Source: Lunularia cruciata (taxonomy: Eukaryota > Streptophyta > Marchantiopsida > Lunulariales > Lunulariaceae). From it: 64,000 bases of DNA. A program made the translations under genes and the position numbers. Below are positions 11,075 to 20,910 of this stretch, one piece after another. The notes under the pieces were generated by a model that saw only the letters and a list, made by a program, of their open reading frames with translations, had not been told where the DNA came from and did not search any database. Positions within the stretch are counted from its first letter, which is position 1. Each line of letters begins with the position of its first letter. The stretch covers positions 25,115,001 to 25,179,000 of the forward strand of contig OX419758.1 of NCBI GenBank assembly GCA_948567375.1. Direction: 5' to 3'.

Positions 11075-11290
11075 GCTAGTTGGTGACGTCCTCGTTGCCA
11101 GTGAAGCTTTGAATTTCTGGATGGCTGTCTGTGCATTATCGAGGTGAGAAAGAGGTTCCTATGTGGCATCATGAAGGGGATACCCTTTCCAAAGGACCTT
11201 GTACTCCGTATGTTGGGGACAACCTCGTTGAATATAGTGACGCATAAGGATACTATCAACTTCATACTCCTCATGATCATTGATAGGGAC
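11075..11290 (-). pseudogene. Chromodomain of element B, with a nonsense codon
   Basis: In the frame shifted from the integrase end, the minus strand reads 'HEEYEVDSILMRH', 'TEYKVLWKGYPLHDAT', then TAG, then 'EPLSHLDNAQTAI'. In chromoviruses the stop position is Trp (ATWEP), so a TGG to TAG change is likely. The open frame at 11014-11290 that continues from the integrase is out of frame with the chromodomain, which shows a frameshift between them. It ends at the polypurine tract. Confidence 0.75.
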
Positions 11291-12590
11291 AGGAGAGGGG
11301 GAGGTTGGACTTGAGAGGAAAAGGAAGATGGGTTAGGAACAAAGGGTTTCAACTTGGAAACATGAAAGACAGGATGGATACACATGTGACAAGGCAAGGC
11401 AAGTCGATAAGCAATAGGAGTAACAATTTGGGTGATATCAAAGGTTCCTATCCAATTAGGGGCAAGTTTACAAACTTGGGTATCAAGTGGGAGAGGGAGG
11501 TTACTAGAAGATAAAATGACTTTATCACCAACTTCAAAGGTGAGATCACAACGATGGTGGTAAATATATTTTTTTTGGTGATTTTGAGCAACAAGGAGGT
11601 GAGACTTGGCTTGTTGGAGAGATTGGGATATAATGGTCAAGAATGTGGAAGTATGAGGAACCTGAGATAGAGAGAGAGCAAGAAGAGAATCTGGAACAAG
11701 TGGATCTTGGCCAAAATTGAGAAAGAAAGGAGAAAATCCGGTGCTTGTTTGTTTAAAATTGTTGTAGGCAAATTTTGTAGCTGCAAGACATTCATCCCAA
11801 TTGGTATGGTGGACATTGACAAAGGCACGCAACATATCCTCCAATGTATGATTTGCATGTTTGGTTTGTCCATCAGTTTGGGGATGATAGGCTGTGGACA
11901 AAGCAAGCTTGGTGCCGAGTATCTTGAAGAGTGCTTGCCAAAACTTTATTGTAAATCAAGGATCACGGTCGGAGATGAGTACACATGGCATCCTATGATG
12001 CTTGAAGACATTGTTGAAGTAGATTTGTGCTAAGGTTGGAGCATCCACAGTATCACAAGTTGGTGCCAAGTGGATTTGCTTACTAAGCTTATCTACAAAC
12101 ACCACGATTGAGGTGTGTCCTTGTTTTGTCTTTGGCAAGGATGTGATGAGATCCAAGCTCACATGCTCCCAGCAAGCGGATGGAATGGCGAGTGGTTGAA
12201 GGAGTCCACTTGGCTTCTGGTTGCTGGCCTTGTTACATAGGCAGCTCTCACACGATTAGACAAATCCTTGAACATCTCATGTTATTTTGGGCCACCACCA
12301 TTGATGTTGGAGTGTACCCAAGGTCTTGTCCACACCCATGTGACCAGCAATGGGTAAATCATGGGCTTCTTAAAGGCACACAAGTTGAAGATCACCTTTA
12401 GCTGGAACATAGATCCCGTCCTCATGGAATAAAAGGCCCTCCTTGATGGAGAAGGTGTTGTACTCCTTATTGCATGTTGTAAAGCAACCATGTACCATTT
12501 GGAAGAAGGGATCTTGGTGTAGAGCTGACTGAAATTCATTTTGGATCTTGGAGTCAACTAACACCGTTGAAATTGCTATTGTGATGAGAG
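11290..12590 (-). pseudogene. Integrase of element B, broken
   Basis: The first core piece (11956-12162) contains 'MSLDLITSLPKTKQGHTSI' and ends 'VLISDRDP', giving the first two catalytic Asp residues. The next piece (from 11901 down) starts 'MSTAYHPQTDGQTKHANH'. Canonical elements have Gln-Thr-Glu after DG; here the Glu position is Lys, so the DDE triad is damaged. It continues with 'AYNNFKQTSTGFSPFFLNFG' and the C-terminal 'IAYRLALPCHMCIHPVFHVS'. Frameshifts join the pieces. Confidence 0.85.
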
Positions 12591-13110
12591 GAAGAGACTT
12601 CAAATCAGGTCATCGTGATAAAGCATCAAGGATGACATGGAACCGATCTGGTTTGTATTCAAGTTTGATGTCATACAATTGGAGTTTTTTCTCCCATTGA
12701 TGATGTCAACTCTTCATGTGTTCCAAGTGTAAGGTCTACAACAATGGTTTGTGATCAATTTGCATGATCACTTGTTTCCCTAAGTGGTAATGCCTCCATA
12801 CCTTGGTGGCGTATACCATTGCAAGTTGTTCTTGATCTTGAGCAAAGTAGTTTTGTTCAGCCATATTGAGTCAGCGAGATACAAAGGCAATTAAATGGAG
12901 TCCATTTGGGAATTATTGTTGCAACACTGCTCCAATTGCAAAGTTAGAAGCATCAAAATCAACCACACAGGGTAGCTGAGGATCATATGGCTGAAGAATG
13001 GGTCTTGAAGACACCATATGTTTTAACTTCTGGAATGTTTCTTCATGCTTGGTGGTCCACTGGAAGCTTGAGTTCTTTCCCAAGAGGTCAATCAATGGTG
13101 CAACCACATG
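12590..13110 (-). pseudogene. RNase H domain of element B, broken
   Basis: At 12913-13107, 'FQWTTKHEETFQKLK' and 'VVDFDASNFAIGAVLQQ' give the connection and start of gypsy RNase H, with the first catalytic Asp in the DASNFAIG motif. After a stop, 'NYFAQDQEQLAMVYA' and 'IDHKPLL' are recognisable at about 12740-12870. At least four stops occur. Confidence 0.78.
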
Positions 13111-13149
13111 AGCATAATAATGGATGAACCGTCGGTAAAACTAGCCAAT

Positions 13150-14120
13150 CCATTGTATGCACATACTTTTGTAACATCCTTTGGGGTAGGTTAATCAATA
13201 ATGGCCTTGATTTTCTCTTCCTCCATCTTAATCCCCTTTGATGAGATCTTATGACTCAAGAAGGTAACCTCCTTCTCCCAAAAGGCACACTTTGACTTCT
13301 TGTAGTAAAATTTCCATTGTCGTAGTCGTCTTAGGACTTCTTGCACATGATTTATGTATTCCGCCTCTATCTTGCTATAGATTAAGATATCATCCAAGAA
13401 CACCACCACGGACCAATCCAATAGTCCATCCAACACTCGATGCATCTGATCCATGAAGACTGATGGAGCATTAGTGAGTCTAAAAGGTAGAACTCTCCAC
13501 TCAAAATGCCCATACCTTGTGTGAAAGGTAGTCTTTTGCACATCCTCTCTATCAATAGGAATTTGCCAATAGCCGCTGCAAAGATCCAGCTTGGAAAAGA
13601 GAGTGCTCCACTTAGGTGATCAAGCAAGTCATCAATCCAAGGCAAGGGATATGCATTCTTCACGGTTTGCTTGTTAAGCCCACGATAATCAATACAAAAA
13701 CAAAGTCCTCCATCCTTCTTTGAAACAAATAGTACCGGTCCTCCCCAAGGAGAGGTACTATGTCATATGAAGTCCTTCTCTAACAACTCTGTAAGTATTA
13801 TTTGCAACTCCTCCAACTCCTTTTGTGAGAGCCGATAGATCGGTGTACTCACTAGAGTACTCCTTGGCAATAACTCGATCTTGAAGAGCATACCTCAATT
13901 GGAGGGTAATCCCTTTGGTAGATCATCCAGAAACACGTCCGCAAACTCCTTGACTATCCAATCAACCATTGCTTGATGAGGCTCTCGGCCCTCTGTAGAT
14001 TGTTCTTGTGCAATCGGCTTGATCCACATTGCAAATACAGACTTATCTTCCTCCAAAGCTTGCTCTATGGCTACTTTACTAACAAACTTCCCTTCTAAGG
14101 ACTCATCTCCTTCCAAGCTT
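13150..14120 (-). pseudogene. pol: Reverse transcriptase of element B, broken
   Basis: The pieces are in two or three frames. At 13895-14116: 'FADVFLDDLPKGLPSN', the usual entry to gypsy RT. At 13670-13750: '[19 protein letters not shown]'. At 13382-13663: '[18 protein letters not shown]'. At 13191-13541: '[20 protein letters not shown]' and then '[13 protein letters not shown]', which keeps the catalytic Asp-Asp pair. The canonical PFGLTNAP is PFRLTNAP here. Frameshifts near 13390-13560 and a stop near 13895 disable it. Confidence 0.85.
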
Positions 14121-14249
14121 GCTCCCTGGTTGCCTTCTTGGCAAACTTCTCATCTTGGAACTCATCTCCCTTCCAGGTTTGCTCTATGGCTACCTTCTTA
14201 ACAAACTTCCCATCTTGGGACTGACTATTCTCAGGTGTCTTACTCGGAG

Positions 14250-14660
14250 GTGCCAAACAACCTAATTGGAAATTCTTACCTTGGTGTTGTACTTGAATTT
14301 GGCGTCAGGTCCAATCAAATTGAACCTTATGATATTCAAGCCAAGGTAGATCCAAAATGATATCATAGTGTAAAGGTGCCACTACAAACCTCATATACTC
14401 CAAATACTCCTTCCCAATCTTGAAGGTACAAGATGTGAGGTGCAGAGTGCAGAACCATTTCTACCATCCGCCATCATCAAACTATTTCCAATCATTGGCT
14501 TGATAGGAATACCCAATTCCTTTGCTACTATATAGACATGCAATTCTTTGAACTTCTAGAATCAACCAAAATCCTACAATCCCGATTAGATATTGTACCT
14601 TGCAAGTGAAGCAAACTTGCATAGGTCAAGCAATCAATCTCATTAGAACTAATCAAGCTC
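14250..14660 (-). pseudogene. Aspartic protease relic of element B
   Basis: The minus-strand frame near 14520-14650 reads 'LTYASLLHLQG' and then 'CRILVDSRSS', in place of the usual LVDSGSS of gypsy proteases. The catalytic Asp is present but the following Ser-Gly is Ser-Arg. Several stops follow. The position between gag and reverse transcriptase agrees with the call. Confidence 0.6.
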
Positions 14661-14689
14661 CCAATAGGCGGCTCAAAATCTCCTATTGG

Positions 14690-15600
14690 GATTCTTTGTT
14701 TCCCTGATCATTCTGCTCCACAACCTCCTCTTGGGCAACTTGTTGAGGTCGTCCATTCTTGAGTGGACATTCAACAATGCAATCCCCCAATTAGTGACAA
14801 TAAAAAAAACCACCATTTTGTCACAGTTTCTCTCTATATGCCATGCTAAGTGGTCTTTGTTGAATGGCATCAATCTCCATTGGTGCTGGCTCCTCCACTT
14901 GTGTGTAGTGTATTGGTAGGCTCTGTGGAGGTCGAGGTCAAGACCAAGTTGTTGCCACCAAGGAATCAAAATGTTCGGCTAACCGCATGGCTTCCTCAAA
15001 GTGTTGTGGCTCTCTCATGGTTACCTCTAATTTGGTTCTCGCCTTCAAGCCCCTCACAAATCAATCCAGAGCTTCACCTTCCAATAGATCTGGAATTTGC
15101 ATGATGGTGTTTTGGAACTGCGTGATGTAACTTCTTACAGAGCCAATCTGTTTCAACTCTGCCAACTTATCTTGTGCAGCTCGTGTGGCATTTATAGCTT
15201 GGAACCAACCAATTATTGCACTCTTGAATTCTACCCATGTGAAGATTGGTGCAAAAATTTGTCGTTCAGCTTGCTCCACTCGGAATCTCCACCATAGCTT
15301 TGCTACTTCATCCAATTGGCTAGAAGCCAAGAGAATCTATTTTTGCTCATCTTGTAGATTGGTAGCTTCCAAATAACATTTACAATCAAACACAAAATTC
15401 TCCATTACACCTAGAAGATTCTTGCCTTCAAATACCTTGGGTTTAGGGAATCTGATCCAATCTTCTCCTTCTTGAATTGGTACTCTCTCCACTTGCTCTT
15501 GTCATTGAAGATCTTGTTCATCCAACAATCGAGTATTCGAGGTGCTCAATTTGTTGTTGCATAGCAAGGATAACATCGAGTATTGCCGCCATGGTTGCTA
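14690..15600 (-). pseudogene. gag: gag of element B, broken
   Basis: The clear part is 15061-15330 on the minus strand: 'VAKLWWRFRVEQAE', 'FTWVEFKSAIIGWF', 'AQDKLAELKQIGSVRSYI' and 'QIPDLLEGEALD'. This is the capsid-type retrotransposon gag domain. Downstream, near 14780-14830, a zinc-knuckle relic reads FFYCH-stop-LGDCIVEC: the first Cys is replaced by Phe and the Gly-His by Gly-Asp. Stops and shifts separate the pieces, so no full gag can be made. Confidence 0.8.
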
Positions 15601-15850
15601 CTCTATCACACCACTCCCAATCTATCTAATTTACTAACACATAGAAATATCACGTTCACCGTTCTCCATAAGTTACAACCGGAAGCACCAAGGGTTTCTC
15701 AGATATGGTGATCATATGCAGAAAATCTTGTCCAAAGTGCGAGGTGATGAATTGTGTGAAATGATGCTTGGGTAGTATTTGGATGTGAAAATCCCAATGG
15801 TTTGGTGGAGTAGATTTGGTGGTCCCTAAATTCCATCCATCCCATTCCTA

Positions 15851-15861
15851 CTTTGATACCA
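15851..15861 (-). other. Primer binding site, initiator Met tRNA type
   Basis: The minus-strand TGGTATCAAAG lies one base inside the 5' LTR. It matches the usual plant LTR-element primer site TGGTATCAGAG, complementary to the 3' end of initiator methionine tRNA, with one change. Confidence 0.85.
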
Positions 15862-15862
15862 A

Positions 15863-16274
15863 TGTAAAAGACCAAATCCGAGGAGAGAAATAGGAGAATA
15901 GAAACTCACATTGGGACACTTGAATGAGGGAAAACTCCAAATGCCTAGCATGAGCTTTGGCTTTGGTATTTATAGGTAGCATACAAGGCCTTTGAGAAGC
16001 TTCTCAAGAAGCTTCCTCAAGCCGCTTTCTTAGAGTGCAAGCCAAGTTAACTAGGAAGCTTCTCAAGAAGCTTCCTTCTAGAAGCCGCCTACTTGGCGTG
16101 CAAATTAAGCTAGTTGGAAGCTTCTAGAAGCTACTTACTTGAGGTGCAAGCTAAGCTAGCCTGGAAGCTTCCCTAAAAGCTTCCTAGATACTTTCAAAAT
16201 ATTCTAGGCTAATTTGTCTTATGTGCTACTTCGTAAGCCCGACTAACTTTGTCACTAAACTCTGTATTGTTACA
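15863..16274 (-). mobile_element. 5' LTR of element B (412 bp)
   Basis: On the minus strand it begins TGTAACAATAC and ends TTTTACA. It carries six exact GAAGCTTC palindromes upstream of a CCTATAAATA box, as in the 3' LTR. Relative to the 3' LTR it lacks 14 bp inside the palindrome cluster, near 16120. Confidence 0.9.
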
Positions 16275-16279
16275 TTGGT

Positions 16280-16600
16280 GATGAGCACTCAAAACAAGCC
16301 ATGGTAAGAAAAGAAATAAAACTAAGTACTATTGAGCTAATTGTGGAGTAGTCACATCATTGGTTAGGACACACATAAATTATTTTGCTGAGTTGGACTA
16401 CAAAGACTACAATGGAGTCAAACCTTGAGGTGGTCTTGGACAAGTCACAAACCATATCCATGTTGACTTGTTCTCAATGTTGTGTAAGAGTAGGGAGAGG
16501 TTGAAGGAGTCCTACAAGAGCCTGATTAGAGGCTTTATTTTGTTGACATAGTAGGCAACTCCAAACATACTCCATCATATCATTGCTCACCTTGGCTAAT
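16280..16600 (-). pseudogene. Integrase core and zinc-binding part of A1
   Basis: DNA at 16280-16400 matches 48600-48720 of A2 and continues the core interrupted at 10631. The frame at 16474-16600 reads 'DMMEYVWSCLLCQQNKASNQ', the second half of the His2-Cys2 zinc-binding domain with both cysteines. Stops interrupt the frame. Confidence 0.65.
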
Positions 16601-17642
16601 AATAGTAGCATTTGAGTACATCTAATGTCTACCAACCCAAGGAATGCTTGCATTTTACTCACATCCATAGGCCAAGGACTACGTTGTAATAGCCTCCACC
16701 TTGGTCTACTAAACACCAAGTCCTCTAGGGTAGATAGTGTGAACTAAATAGTCAACCTACCCATGGAAGAATTTACACTTTTCAAGATGTAATTTGAGTC
16801 CACAAGATCTCAACATCTCAAACACCTCAAATAAATGTCTCTCATGCTCCTCCACAATAGTGTATAGACCAAAATGCCATCAATATAGCACCAAGAAAAA
16901 TCCAATCCTACTATGATCCTATCCATGACCCTTTGGAACTTGGAAAGAGTGTTCTTTAACCCAAATGGTAAAAACCTCCACTAATATAGTACATCCTTGT
17001 TATGAGGACCAATAGCCAAAAGTTTTGTCTTGGCCTTGTCCTCCTCCCTAATTGGCAAAGCATTGAAGATCTTTGCATACCCAATCGTATCCAAGACCCC
17101 CTTTGGTGTAGGCATGGCATATCAATCAGCCCTAGATATTGGTTGATAGTACAATAATCTCTACATATCCACCTATTTGTGTAGATGATGTTCATATCCT
17201 TCTTGGCTAGCATCATTGTAGCTGAAGCATACTCTCCATTTGAAATCTCCACTAAACCAACCTCAAAAAGGTCTTTATTCCGGCTTGGAATCAATGTTCT
17301 CTCCATGTCACTATATCTATAAGGATGTCAAAAAATTGGTGTATCACTAGTCAGCTCAATCTGAATACCAAGTCTTTTTAGAGCACCAAAATCTTCATAT
17401 TGAAGGTAAAATAGCTCATGTAGCTCCTCAAGAACCTCCAAACTCTTTGTCTTTCCCCTCTTGTAAGCTTGGGTCTAATGTTTGGCTCCCAAGTATCTTT
17501 TTGTAACTAATGTAAAAGTGGAAGACTCACTTATTAGCTGGTATGTTGGGCCCTTGGGAGCAATAATTTCTTGCCTCCAACTACTAAAAACCCCAACCTT
17601 AGTCCAAATAACTCACTTTACTCTGGTTGCAAGCTCCATATA
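16600..17642 (-). pseudogene. Reverse transcriptase joined to A1 integrase
   Basis: The minus strand at 16956-17306 reads 'GLVEISNGEYASATMMLAKKD' (broken after EYAS), 'WICRDYCTINQ' and, in a second frame, 'LPFGLK'. Nearer 16880 'YIDGILVYT' stands where the catalytic YxDDILVYS should be, so the second Asp is Gly. The RT connects almost directly to the integrase zinc-binding part with RNase H missing. Its motifs differ from the RT of A2 (49869-50105), so it may come from another gypsy lineage. Confidence 0.6.
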
Positions 17643-17842
17643 NNNNNNNNNNNNNNNNNNNNNNNNNNNNNNNNNNNNNNNNNNNNNNNNNNNNNNNNNN
17701 NNNNNNNNNNNNNNNNNNNNNNNNNNNNNNNNNNNNNNNNNNNNNNNNNNNNNNNNNNNNNNNNNNNNNNNNNNNNNNNNNNNNNNNNNNNNNNNNNNNN
17801 NNNNNNNNNNNNNNNNNNNNNNNNNNNNNNNNNNNNNNNNNN
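17643..17842. other. Assembly gap, 200 N
   Basis: Exactly 200 N, likely a placeholder of unknown true length. The right edge falls at the start of an inverted fragment of the family C LTR. Confidence 0.98.
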
Positions 17843-19698
17843 TGTTGTGGTTTTTGTAACCCATGAAAAGTAAATTAGCATCTCCACATTAGTTGGGTAT
17901 ATTGTATGATGGATCCCACAATTGAGATGTTGCTATATGAGCAATCTATGTACATCTTTTTGATTAGCCATGTGCAACTCCAAGTGGTGTAATCCTATAT
18001 CTTTTTGATGGGGAAAATTCTGTGTAATTCAAATGGGCATAAATTTCTATATGTAACTTGTATTCTAATGTTCTAGAATTGAAAAGAAAGCCTATGAGAT
18101 AAAATTTTCCAATGATATAAAATAATCCACAATCTAATCACTACAGCTCCCCTAACAAGCTATCAAACTTGGCCAATTTCTGTAGTTTTCACCCTAATTT
18201 TGAAATCCCTAATTTAGGGTTTGCTCTTGGTTCTATATAGCTTTCCCCAGATTTCTAGATCAAAGGTGCCTTTAAGCCTCAAAAACACTTTATCAACCTA
18301 AAATCCTCAATCATAGATACACAGAAGAAGTGACATTCAATCATGATAAAAGATAAAAAAAATGCTCTACCAAGCTTATGATAATATTTTTAGTAGAGTT
18401 TGTTGCATCAGCTCTCACTCTCCATGGACCCAAAGTAAACTAACCTTTTCATAGTAGCTGGTTGTGCCCTTGTCTAAACCTTTGTAAACGTAGGTACCCT
18501 AATCCAACCCCAAATCCTAGATATGGATCAATTTTTGAGTTGGGCTTACTTGTGAGCTTTGTAGACCCAAGTATGCTTGATCCAAAATCCTGAATTGTCT
18601 ATTTGAGGAATTCACATTAAACCTTTGCACCAAAGTGCAAACCATAGTCAACTAAAATAAAAGAAATTTTCACAAGATGATTCAGACCACAACTTTAGGA
18701 GTGGCCAAATCTTCAAACTTGGTCAGCATCTCATCTCCAACTCCTTACTTTCCAAAGCTCCAACTTCAGTTGGCCATATTTGAGTTGAGATTAATTAAAC
18801 CCTAAAATTTCTTCAGCTCAGTAGTAAAAGCACTCTATCAACTCTCTAACCCATTTGACATACCATGAAGATGTCTCATGAAGCTCTCTAAATCACCTGT
18901 TTTTGTGCTCTTGGGTATGAATTCTACCCCCCTTGATTTAATCAATCATATCTCCTTCAAAATCTACTCAAATCACTTGATTTTAGTCTCTAAATTATAG
19001 CCTGTCAGCTTTTCTCTTCAAACATGGTCTCCTTTTCTTGAATGTCCTCCCCAAACTCCTTTGATCCTTGAAAAATGCCCTTAGGACCCAAGCTCTTGCA
19101 ATTTTGTCATTTAGTCTCTTCACTTTTTGACAAGTGGACCCCACAACTCCACCTTAAAGCTCATGAGCAAAATTAAGCCATTCTCCATCTACAAGAGCAC
19201 ATAGATTTTCAAGTGCTAGACTTGCTCATAAGCACCAGATGGACAATAGGATTTGGGTTTTCCATCATTGACTCTAAAATATCACCCCAAAACGTGCCAC
19301 CTTCCAATTCTATAAGCCATTGTGGTCTAGAATTTGAAGCTTGATGAGAAAAGGATTCAAGAGTGGCAAATTGGGATCATGGGACATCTCCTACTCAATT
19401 GCTCTCTTTGACACCCGGCCTCCACTCTTTATTACAACTCTTACTTTCATTGTCCTCCTCTTGCTCAAGACTCCTCCAACTAAAAAACCTTTTTCTCTCA
19501 ACTCTCCACCACCTATATACATAAGAGATTTCAAAGAAGACAAGACCATAATCCATGTGGCCAATCATATACATGTACATAGATTGCTCACATGGCAATA
19601 GCTCAACCATGGGATCCATCATACAACCCACTCCATCTCTACGAAGATACACCACACCCGTTCACTTTTTCATGGGCTATGCAAACCACAACATGACA
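17843..19698 (-). mobile_element. Rearranged family C LTR with inverted end
   Basis: From about 17974 to 19698 this is a family C LTR in minus orientation, parallel to 7480-9977. Its first 130 bp (17843-17970) are instead in plus orientation and match the start of the C LTR at about 22353-22500. The same sequence is present, inverted, at its own right end (19540-19698). The normal left end of about 450 bp is missing. The result is an inverted repeat of about 125 bp flanking 1.6 kb. Confidence 0.75.
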
Positions 19699-19799
19699 GC
19701 ATGTTTTATCATGTGGCAGATCCTCTCTATAGGTTACAAAAAGGTCAGAAGTTTAGATGGGAGGAGAGACACATAGGATTGGTTCAAAACCTGAAAAAA

Positions 19800-20301
19800 A
19801 ATTTCTTCTCTACCTATACTATGACGGATCAACTATGAGAACAACAAACTCATAATACTCATGGTTGATACAAGTCTCATAGCTATTGGTTGAGCAGTAG
19901 GGCAAGATGATGAAGATGGAAATCAATATGTTGTACATTTTGGTGCAAAGGTGCTAAGTGAACAACAAAGAGCCTAAATGAGAGCTATGGGGAGTGATTG
20001 TAACAATAAAGTTAGAGAAAGACTACTTGATTGGTGCATCGGATATAGTGGAATCATATTGTTTACCACTATTGTGGATGACTACAAATTGTAACACCCT
20101 GTACATTTCAATGCTCAAGTGGATAGCATACATCAAGTCCTTGAATCCTAAGTTTTGACACATAGCATGCAAGGATAATCTAGTAGCTGATATGCTATCT
20201 TGGGCTGAGTATCAAGATGAGGAGTTGATGGTTGACGATACCAAAGTTATATGCACTACTTTCTTTTTGAGTGCTCAAATAAGGGAGCATGAGCATCCCA
20301 A
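19800..20301 (+). pseudogene. RNase H domain of element C, broken
   Basis: The plus frame reads 'MVDTSLIAIG' (usual TDAS-x-AIG), a stop, 'GQDDEDGNQYVVHFGAKVLS' and 'EQQRA', the RNase H start of gypsy pol. Further on, 'KDNLVADMLSWAEYQD' matches the DN-x-VADALSR motif that ends the domain. The frame continues to the insertion at 20307 and resumes after 20910. At least three stops are present. Confidence 0.75.
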
Positions 20302-20306
20302 GTTCT

Positions 20307-20910
20307 TGTAATACCAAGAGCTAGCCATATGATCTAGATGTGAAATTTGGTTTGGTAACATCTGGAATGATGTTATACATCATGGTCAAAATAGATCAAA
20401 TAAAAATATAACCAAAAGAGTACTTCTACAAATAGTGCAAAAACTGAAATAGACTTGAAAACCTCAGAACCAATAGTTAGACATATGATTTAAAGGTGAG
20501 AATTAGTTTGGTAACATCTGGAAGGTTTGGTAACCCTAAACCCCCTCTCCCATGGAAGAAAGGCTGGCCTTCCCTCCCCCCTACTTTGTCTCATTGAGAG
20601 CTTTCCAATGGTACCTCACCCACGTGATTTTGAGATTCCTACAAGAAGATTCTCTAAAAGATTCCCTTTGGTCAAAGCTTATTTGACCAACCAGATAGGA
20701 CCAGGACTGACATGTCACCCATCCAAGTAATTAATCCAAGGATGAAGCTTGTTGACATGTCACCTATCTGTGTGCCTAATCCTATGGTGGAGCTTCCTTG
20801 GAGGTGATCCTCTTTGTCTATATAATAAAGAGAAGGTGCTCCTTTGGGGCATCGAATGATTGAATGCAAAATCTGTATTTTCTCTCTTCTCTTGTCCTTG
20901 GAGTATTACA
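20307..20910 (+). mobile_element. Solo LTR, family A, TSD GTTCT
   Basis: It runs from TGTAATACC to GTATTACA with a perfect 5-bp duplication GTTCT (20302-20306 and 20911-20915). It lies in the RNase H to integrase linker of element C. The termini are inverted complements of one another over 8 bp. A TATATAATAAAG box lies at about 20819, roughly 90 bp before the LTR end. Confidence 0.92.

Larger units (their letters stand above)
10637..16274 (-). mobile_element. Gypsy chromodomain retrotransposon B, full length
   Basis: This is a structurally complete minus-strand LTR retrotransposon of 5638 bp. The 5' LTR is 15863-16274 and the 3' LTR 10637-11062. A perfect 5-bp duplication TTGGT lies at 10632-10636 and 16275-16279. 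A primer binding site lies beside the 5' LTR and a purine tract beside the 3' LTR. Internal order is gag, protease, reverse transcriptase, RNase H, integrase, chromodomain: the chromovirus (Metaviridae) order. The LTRs differ at roughly 20-25 positions by eye plus a 14-bp indel, so the insertion is not very recent. Every coding domain is broken by stops or frameshifts, so it cannot encode its own enzymes. It lies in the integrase of A1, which resumes exactly on both sides. Confidence 0.92.
6170..17642 (-). mobile_element. Gypsy chromodomain element A1, nested host
   Basis: This is a minus-strand Ty3/gypsy element whose parts are spread over 11.5 kb by later insertions. Reading 3' to 5': LTR (6170-6768), polypurine tract (6769-6784), chromodomain (6790-7019), solo LTR C insert (7020-9977), integrase C-terminal part (9978-10631), element B insert (10637-16274), integrase core and zinc-binding part (16280-16600), then reverse transcriptase (16600-17642) up to the N gap. 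The pieces before and after each insert match the continuous second element at 47175-50274, which proves the nesting. The 5' LTR is missing, lost in or beyond the gap. All coding parts are broken. Confidence 0.8.

Noticed and set aside
11305-12401. Plus-strand ORFs (11305-11514, 11707-12033, 12180-12401) as genes
   Set aside because: They are antisense shadows of the element B integrase on the minus strand.
17482-17887. ORFs spanning the N gap
   Set aside because: They consist mostly of translated N and have no meaning.
20307-20910. Family A blocks as DNA transposons because of their 8-bp inverted ends
   Set aside because: 5-bp duplications, an internal TATA box, and the same block as LTR of elements A1 and A2 next to polypurine tracts show that they are LTRs.
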